The position numbers and the translations under genes were made by a program. A model generated the notes under the pieces. The model made no database searches. It saw nothing but the letters and a program-made list of their open reading frames with translations, and had not been told where the DNA came from. DNA of 64,000 nucleotides from Oxalobacter formigenes (GTDB lineage: Bacteria > Pseudomonadota > Gammaproteobacteria > Burkholderiales > Burkholderiaceae_D): positions 62,001 to 126,000 of the forward strand of contig NZ_CP018787.1 of the NCBI RefSeq assembly GCF_002127965.1, read 5' to 3'. This document shows, in pieces, positions 58,517 to 64,000 of the stretch (position 1 is its first letter; the number at the start of each line of letters is the position of its first letter).

Positions 58517-59956
58517 TTACACCGATACGTTTCGGGCTTCGGTTTCCTTGCGCAATTTAAGAGACACAAGTGAACCGGCAATCATGCCGATCACGCTCAT
58601 GACAAGCCCAACCAGTTGTGGGGGCATCGTCCAGTCCGGACAGAGAATTTCCATGCCGATCCATGATACCAGTCCTGCAATCATGGAAGTCAGTGCACCA
58701 TGCCGGTTTGCGTATTTCCAGAAAAAACCGGCAACCAGTGGCACGAATGCGGCGACAAGTGTAATTTTATAGGCATCCTCCACCATTTCGAAGATACTCG
58801 AATTGGAATTCATGGCGAATACCGTCACGATTACCGCAAATACCAGCACGACCAGACGCATCATCAAAAGCGACTGCTTGTCGGAAAGATTAGGCAGAAT
58901 TTCCTTCATCACATTTTCGGAAAAAGTGACGGATGGAGCCAGCAAGGTAGCGCTTGCGCAGCTCTTGATTGCGGACAGCAAGGCACCGAAAAACATGACC
59001 TGTGCGAAAACCGGCATATAGGTCATGATCATCATCGGCAGGATCATCTGTGAATCCTTGTCGATCAGACTTTCCACCAGAACCGGGTCGATCAGCATGG
59101 CCGAATAACACAAGAACATCGGGATCAGGGCAAACAGAAGATAGAACACGCCCCCGACAATCGATGCGTTTCTCGCCACGTTTTCATTTTTGGAAGAAGC
59201 GACACGCTGGAAAACGTCCTGTTGGGGAATCGAACCGAACATCAGGGTAACCCACGCCCCGAAGAACCAGAGGATATCCCTTAACTCGGGTTTGGGCCAT
59301 ATCCGCAACTTGCCCGCTTCTGCCGCATGGCGCACGACCATCTCGGCACCGCCCACCATTCCGGACACTTCCCAGCTGATGTAGATGATACCGATCACAA
59401 TGATGATCATCTGGAGAAAATCGGTAATGGCAACTGACCACATGCCCCCCATCAGGGTGTAAACCAACACACTGACCGAACCGATGATCATCCCGGTATT
59501 CATGGAAATGGCGCCTCCGGAAACGACATTGAAGACCAGACCGAGCGCCTTGATCTGGGCAGCCACCCAGCCAAGATAGGAAATGACGATACAAAGGGAA
59601 ACGATAATCTCGACGGCGCGACCGTAACGATTCTTGTAATAATCGCTGATCGTCATCAGGTTCATCCGGTACAGACGTTTTGCAAAAACGAGACCGACGA
59701 TGATCAGGCACATGGCCGAACCGAACGGATCGGCAATGACCCCTACAAACCCTTTTTGAACGAATGTGGCAGGAATGCCGAGAACCGCTTCAGAACCGAA
59801 CCAGGTGGCAAAAACCATTGCTGTTACAACGGCCATGGGCAAGGAACGCCCCGCAACGGCAAAATCTTTTGAATTCCTGACATAACGCGCCGCATAAATA
59901 CCTATACCGACGGAAACGATCCAGTACAGGACTACGAACCAGATGAGAGTATTCAT
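58517..59956 (-). CDS. Sodium:solute symporter (SSS family)
   Basis: A 479-residue inner-membrane transporter with about 13 spans and the SSS signature region (VSVLVYTLMGGMWSVAITDF and GALLSAIKSCASATLLAPS). Substrate is not predictable; PutP, PanF and acetate or lactate carriers share the fold. It starts with ATG at 59956 and ends just before a 16-base palindrome (58501-58516). Confidence 0.88.
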   Translation of the reverse strand: MNTLIWFVVLYWIVSVGIGIYAARYVRNSKDFAVAGRSLPMAVVTAMVFATWFGSEAVLGIPATFVQKGFVGVIADPFGSAMCLIIVGLVFAKRLYRMNLMTISDYYKNRYGRAVEIIVSLCIVISYLGWVAAQIKALGLVFNVVSGGAISMNTGMIIGSVSVLVYTLMGGMWSVAITDFLQMIIIVIGIIYISWEVSGMVGGAEMVVRHAAEAGKLRIWPKPELRDILWFFGAWVTLMFGSIPQQDVFQRVASSKNENVARNASIVGGVFYLLFALIPMFLCYSAMLIDPVLVESLIDKDSQMILPMMIMTYMPVFAQVMFFGALLSAIKSCASATLLAPSVTFSENVMKEILPNLSDKQSLLMMRLVVLVFAVIVTVFAMNSNSSIFEMVEDAYKITLVAAFVPLVAGFFWKYANRHGALTSMIAGLVSWIGMEILCPDWTMPPQLVGLVMSVIGMIAGSLVSLKLRKETEARNVSV

Positions 59957-60113
59957 ATGAAAGCATAAAAAGAACGACGCGTTGAAAACGCTGCAAATTA
60001 TACTGTCAGATGAGAAATTTAATGCGAAAAAAAACGCCTGATTTCATGGTTTTAGAGGAACCGAAATCAGAGGCCGTTGTTTTATTTTGACAAATGGAAA
60101 CAGGCTGAAATTT

Positions 60114-61676
60114 TTACAGAAAAAATCGCCAGTTAAACAGGATTTTGACAAGCAGGATTCCGAACAGAAGACCTCCTGCAAAATACAGGAAACTGTTCAG
60201 CCGTCCATTGATTTTCTTTTGCTCGACAATCAGCTGGTCGAGCAATTCGCTTCTGTCATCCGGTTTGGCAACATTTTTCAGCGCTTCGGCAAGCAATCGC
60301 GGTAACTGGGGAAGAATCTGCCCGTAATTGACCGCCTCCAGCTTGAAACGGTCGATCATGCCACGAACACCGACCTGCCGGTCCATCCAGTCTTCAAGGA
60401 AAGGCTTGGCTGTTTTCCAGAGATCCAGATCGGGATCGAGCTGACGTCCAAGCCCTTCGATATTCAGCATGGTTTTTTGTAACAGAACCAGCTGGGGCTG
60501 GACTTCGATATTGAACCTGCGCGAAGTCTGGAACAACCGCATCAAGACCAGCCCAAAAGAAAAATCTTTAAGAGGACGGTCGATCATGGGCTCACAACAC
60601 ACGCGAACGGCCGCTTCCAGCTCTACCACACTGGTTCCCGGAGGAGCCCAGCCGGATTCAATGTTCGCCTCGGCAACCATTTTGTAATCGCGCCGGAAAA
60701 AAGCCAGAAAATTCTTTGAAAGATATTCCTTGTCAAAATCGTCCAGCATTCCGACAATCCCCAGGTCGAGCGCGACATACTTGCCGTAGGTGGACGGTTC
60801 AGTTGAAATGAGGATGTTGCCCGGATGCATGTCGGCATGAAAAAAAGCATCCCTGAAAACCTGCGTCAAAAAAATCTCTACGCCGTCATTCGCCAGTTTT
60901 TTCAGATCGAATCCGGCTTCCTTCAGGCGATCGATCTGCGAAATGGGAATGCCATACATCCGTTCCATCACAATGACATTGGTAGAGCAGTAATCCCAGA
61001 ATATTTCAGGCACGACCAGGGTTTCGGAATCGGCAAAATTACGACGCAACTGGCTGTAATTGGCCGCTTCGCGCATCAGGTCAAGTTCATCGTGAAGGGA
61101 TTTGTCGAACTCGTGAACCACAGCAGACAGGCGCAGGCGCTTGCCGTCTTTCCAGAATTTTTCCCCCAAAGCCGCAAAAACATACATCAGTTCGATGTCA
61201 CGACCGATCCGCTTTTGCATTTCAGGGCGCAATACCTTGACGGCAACCTCATGCCCGTTATGCAATTTCGCAAAATGAACTTGTGCAACGGAAGCGGATG
61301 CAACCGGGATTCGGTCAAAAGATGCGAACAACTCTTCCGGAGGCGCGCCAAGATACCGGGTTATCTGCTCGACGGCTACATTGGAATCGAAAGGTGGAAC
61401 CCTGTCCTGAAGTTTTGACAATTCATCCGCAATGTCACCGGGCAGCAAATCCCTCCGGGTTGACAGCATCTGTCCGAATTTGATGAATATGGGCCCGAGA
61501 TTTTCCAGCGCCAGCCTCAGTCTGACCCCCGGTGGAACCGACAGATTCCGCCAGAAAAACACTCGCCGGTAAAAGAAGACAAAACGCTGGCTCGGGATGT
61601 ACGAAACAGCCATTTCGTCCAGCCCATATCGGAACAGGATGTAAAAAATAACGATCAGTCGCCAGACTTTTCGCAT
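60114..61676 (-). CDS. ubiB: Ubiquinone biosynthesis ATPase-like kinase UbiB
   Basis: UbiB is an atypical kinase-fold ATPase needed for ubiquinone synthesis. The 520-residue protein has the KxGQ motif KFGQ at 66-69, the VASASVAQVHFA loop and DMHPGN, with two C-terminal membrane spans (end FLYFAGGLLFGILLVKILFN). It is separated from the Tim44-like gene by a terminator, so it probably has its own promoter in 61677-61798. Confidence 0.95.
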   Translation of the reverse strand: MRKVWRLIVIFYILFRYGLDEMAVSYIPSQRFVFFYRRVFFWRNLSVPPGVRLRLALENLGPIFIKFGQMLSTRRDLLPGDIADELSKLQDRVPPFDSNVAVEQITRYLGAPPEELFASFDRIPVASASVAQVHFAKLHNGHEVAVKVLRPEMQKRIGRDIELMYVFAALGEKFWKDGKRLRLSAVVHEFDKSLHDELDLMREAANYSQLRRNFADSETLVVPEIFWDYCSTNVIVMERMYGIPISQIDRLKEAGFDLKKLANDGVEIFLTQVFRDAFFHADMHPGNILISTEPSTYGKYVALDLGIVGMLDDFDKEYLSKNFLAFFRRDYKMVAEANIESGWAPPGTSVVELEAAVRVCCEPMIDRPLKDFSFGLVLMRLFQTSRRFNIEVQPQLVLLQKTMLNIEGLGRQLDPDLDLWKTAKPFLEDWMDRQVGVRGMIDRFKLEAVNYGQILPQLPRLLAEALKNVAKPDDRSELLDQLIVEQKKINGRLNSFLYFAGGLLFGILLVKILFNWRFFL

Positions 61677-61798
61677 TACTCAATCACTCCCATCAGCATT
61701 GTTGTCGGTATTCGATCACTCATCCGGATACGATATGTTATTTTCCTGTGAATGACTACCGGTTTTGTCGGCAAAAAACAAAGAATTTGCATTCCCCG

Positions 61799-61840
61799 AA
61801 AAAAATAAAACCGTCCGCGTTTGATGATCGGACGGTTTTA
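61799..61840 (-). terminator. Terminator after the Tim44-like gene
   Basis: A 12-bp perfect stem TAAAACCGTCCG/CGGACGGTTTTA (61806-61817 and 61829-61840) followed leftwards by a T-rich run. It separates the ubiE-Tim44 unit from ubiB. Confidence 0.9.
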
Positions 61841-61864
61841 TCACGGCATACGTCAGGCCATTTT

Positions 61865-62782
61865 TCAGGACAGCTGCTGAATGCCTGCCAGAACCCAGCC
61901 ACCTTCTTTTGAAATCGGGCGCGTCATATTCCAGACTTCCGCAAACGGCTCAGCCGGAGCCCCTTCGGATTCCCTGATCATTCCCGAGAATTTCACGCTG
62001 GCCATATATTCATTGTTCAGCGTTTCAATACCGAGCAATTCGGCATCCAGAGAAACGACATCGGTGATGTTCGGACCCGGTCCACGTTCCTGCAACTGAA
62101 GCTTCATTTCAGCAAACATTTCAGGCGTCGTGAATTCATGGATATCATGAATATCCGCCTTGTCCCAGGCTGCCTGCATCCGGATGTAATACGATTTGGC
62201 CGCGCGCAGGAAAGCGGGCACATCAAAATCAACCGGAATTCCCCAGTTGTCGTTTTGCATTCCGGAACCCGTATTTACAGTCTGGTTTCCTGCATATTGA
62301 TGCGGCAATCCCGAACCGATTTCCGGAGTGGACGACTGGTTATAGCCGTTGTCATTATATTGTGACGCATAAGCTGTCTGATCCTGCGGCTTACCCCTTC
62401 CGGTAAAACGACGCATGAGGAAGCGGATGGCAAAGAAAATGAGAGCGAGCATCAATACCGTGCTGATCATGCCTGCAAAATCGCCGCCAATGCCCATATG
62501 ACTTAACAGCGCTCCCAGCCCGAGGCCGAGCAATGCACCGCCCAGAATACCACCCCAGCGGCTGGCCGGTCTGGCCGCATTGGCTGCCTGCGACTGATTG
62601 GCTGCACGCTGGGCCTGCTGAGCCTGCTGGTTCGGCATGCTCCTTTGCATCGGTGCGATTCTGCCGATATTGGAAGACTGGCGTCCGAACGAGCCGCCTC
62701 CAAATCTTCTTGCATGAACGTCCGTCATCACCATTGACGACAAACTGGCTACCAGAACGAATGCAAGCAAAAACTTTTTCAT
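61865..62782 (-). CDS. Tim44-like domain membrane protein
   Basis: A 305-residue protein with a signal peptide or anchor (1-24), an Arg/Gly/Gln-rich linker, one or two membrane segments (about 78-125) and a C-terminal Tim44/calcium-channel-type domain (AWDKADIHDIHEFTTPEMFAEM). Bacterial members are of unclear function. It starts 9 bases after the ubiE stop. Confidence 0.88.
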   Translation of the reverse strand: MKKFLLAFVLVASLSSMVMTDVHARRFGGGSFGRQSSNIGRIAPMQRSMPNQQAQQAQRAANQSQAANAARPASRWGGILGGALLGLGLGALLSHMGIGGDFAGMISTVLMLALIFFAIRFLMRRFTGRGKPQDQTAYASQYNDNGYNQSSTPEIGSGLPHQYAGNQTVNTGSGMQNDNWGIPVDFDVPAFLRAAKSYYIRMQAAWDKADIHDIHEFTTPEMFAEMKLQLQERGPGPNITDVVSLDAELLGIETLNNEYMASVKFSGMIRESEGAPAEPFAEVWNMTRPISKEGGWVLAGIQQLS

Positions 62783-62791
62783 AAATCTCCT

Positions 62792-63526
62792 TTATAACTT
62801 CATGCCTGTATGAAGGGCGACCACTCCTGCGGTCAGATTGAAAAATCTGGCACAAACAAACCCGGCATCTTCCATCATTTTCTGTAAAGTTGCCTGATCC
62901 GGATGAACCCGTATGGATTCTGCCAGATAGCGGTAGCTATCCGCACTTTTCGCCACATGCTTTCCAAGCCATGGCAGTACGGAAAAAGAATAAATATCGT
63001 ACAGGTTCTGCAGGGGCTTCCATACTTTAGAAAACTCCAGAACCAGCAATTTGCCCCCGGGTTTCAATACACGATTCATTTCAGACAGGGCCTGTTCTTT
63101 ATGAGTCATATTCCGGAGACCAAAGGATACTATAACACGATCGAAATAATTGTCGGGAAAAGGCAATTTTTCCGCATCGCACACCAGTGTCGGAACCAGC
63201 ACTCCCCTGTTCAGAAGCTTGTCGCGTCCGCATTGCAGCATGGTTTCATTGATATCAGTCAGCCAGACTTCGCCGGTGTCACCGACCTGTTTCGAAAACG
63301 ACCAGGTCAGATCGCCCGTACCGCCTGCGATATCCAGTACCCTGAAGCCTTCTTTCACACCCGCCTGCGATACGGCAAACGCCTTCCACAAGCGGTGCAT
63401 CCCGCCCGACATCAAATCGTTCATCAGGTCGTAATGCTGCGCAACGTGATTGAATACGTCGGCTACTTTACCCGATTTTTCTTCTTCATTAACTTTTTGA
63501 TAACCAAAATGCGTCAGTTTCGTCAT
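62792..63526 (-). CDS. ubiE: Ubiquinone/menaquinone methyltransferase
   Basis: UbiE C-methylates the quinone ring in ubiquinone and menaquinone synthesis. The 244-residue protein has the SAM motif [15 protein letters not shown] near 71-85, and [20 protein letters not shown]. It is the first clear gene of a leftward unit with the Tim44-like gene, 15 bases after the HIT gene. Confidence 0.96.
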   Translation of the reverse strand: MTKLTHFGYQKVNEEEKSGKVADVFNHVAQHYDLMNDLMSGGMHRLWKAFAVSQAGVKEGFRVLDIAGGTGDLTWSFSKQVGDTGEVWLTDINETMLQCGRDKLLNRGVLVPTLVCDAEKLPFPDNYFDRVIVSFGLRNMTHKEQALSEMNRVLKPGGKLLVLEFSKVWKPLQNLYDIYSFSVLPWLGKHVAKSADSYRYLAESIRVHPDQATLQKMMEDAGFVCARFFNLTAGVVALHTGMKL

Positions 63527-63541
63527 GACAGCCGATTCAAT

Positions 63542-64000
63542 TTACATAAACTGTTTTTCAAGAGCATGACACAGGGCATTTTTCAGTCCGGATGCACGCG
63601 CCATTCTTTCATTCATCACATTCACATCGACGGCACGCCTTGTCTGCGACCAGATGGAATCCGGGAAATTTTTGTCGTTTTCAAAACGCGGAATCACATG
63701 CCAGTGGAGATGCGGCACCATATTGCCCAGTGAAGCGAGATTGATTTTATCCGGCTGCATGACGTCCCTGACGATTTTCTCAACCGTCCAGATGGCATTC
63801 ATCAATTCGAGCCGGTCTGCAACGTCAAGATCGGTCATTTCACGAACATGTTCATTCCAGATTACCCGGCAAAACCCGGGATAGTCCCTGTCGCTTACCT
63901 GAATCACACGCCATTTTGCATTCGAGAAAACCGTGTCTTCAGGTTTGAACGAACACAATACACAATCATTTTTCATTTTCGGAATTTTTTTTCCTGCCAT
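63542..64000 (-). CDS. HIT-family (histidine triad) protein, start near or beyond window edge
   Basis: A nucleotide-binding hydrolase of the HIT superfamily, with the active-site motif HLHWHVIPRF near residues 105-114 of the visible 152. A Cys pair (CVLC) near the N-terminus could bind zinc. The ATG at 64000 is the last possible in view; the ATG at 63976 (MKNDCVLCSF) fits the family better, and the real start cannot be settled at the edge. Substrate unknown. Confidence 0.85.
   Translation of the reverse strand: MAGKKIPKMKNDCVLCSFKPEDTVFSNAKWRVIQVSDRDYPGFCRVIWNEHVREMTDLDVADRLELMNAIWTVEKIVRDVMQPDKINLASLGNMVPHLHWHVIPRFENDKNFPDSIWSQTRRAVDVNVMNERMARASGLKNALCHALEKQFM

Overview
The window is a continuous stretch of bacterial chromosome packed with housekeeping genes. 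Gene order and protein sequences point to a betaproteobacterium of the Burkholderiales. The base composition looks close to half G+C, low for that order, and the genes resemble Oxalobacteraceae; an Oxalobacter-like organism is my best guess, made from recall and not from a search. No rRNA, CRISPR array, prophage, transposase or plasmid gene is seen, and no gene-free stretch exceeds 300 bases.

Positions 1-20074 are read leftwards and form the large transcription and translation cluster. In transcription order: tRNA-Tyr, tRNA-Gly, tRNA-Thr, tuf, tRNA-Trp, secE, nusG, rplK, rplA, rplJ, rplL, rpoB, rpoC, a strong terminator, then a new promoter and rpsL, rpsG, fusA, a second tuf, rpsJ, rplC and the start of rplD. 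The two tuf genes differ by one base. Several control structures are visible: sigma70-type promoters before tRNA-Tyr, rpsL and rplC, an L10-type leader before rplJ, and paired inverted repeats between rplL and rpoB.

Positions 20267-29603 hold a small secreted protein, a 39-residue membrane ORF, dacB, a Fur-controlled feoA-feoB-small Cys-rich protein operon, groES-groEL under a perfect CIRCE element plus a sigma32-like promoter, a MarR regulator divergent from a ClC chloride transporter with a palindrome between them, and fur. Positions 29713-37574 carry bamE (with an unusual repetitive tail), dapB, leuS, lptE, holA and proA, linking envelope assembly, lysine/peptidoglycan precursor synthesis, translation and replication. 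Positions 37611-46901 carry an RNA methyltransferase, a fused pabA-pabB with a pabC-like gene (folate), pmbA, darP, mog (molybdenum cofactor), an esterase, a YaeQ protein and an MscS-type channel.

Positions 46887-54620 are a leftward five-gene peptide-uptake operon: binding protein, an exported M3 oligopeptidase, two permeases and a double ATPase. It suggests that peptides are trimmed in the periplasm and then imported. The right end holds a periplasmic parvulin, the fmdB-aspS-nudB set, a sodium:solute symporter, and ubiB, a Tim44-like gene, ubiE and a HIT protein at the edge. The observations most worth a second look are the bamE repeat tail, the embedded M3 peptidase, the MarR/ClC operator, and the RNA or promoter structures inside the ribosomal protein operons.
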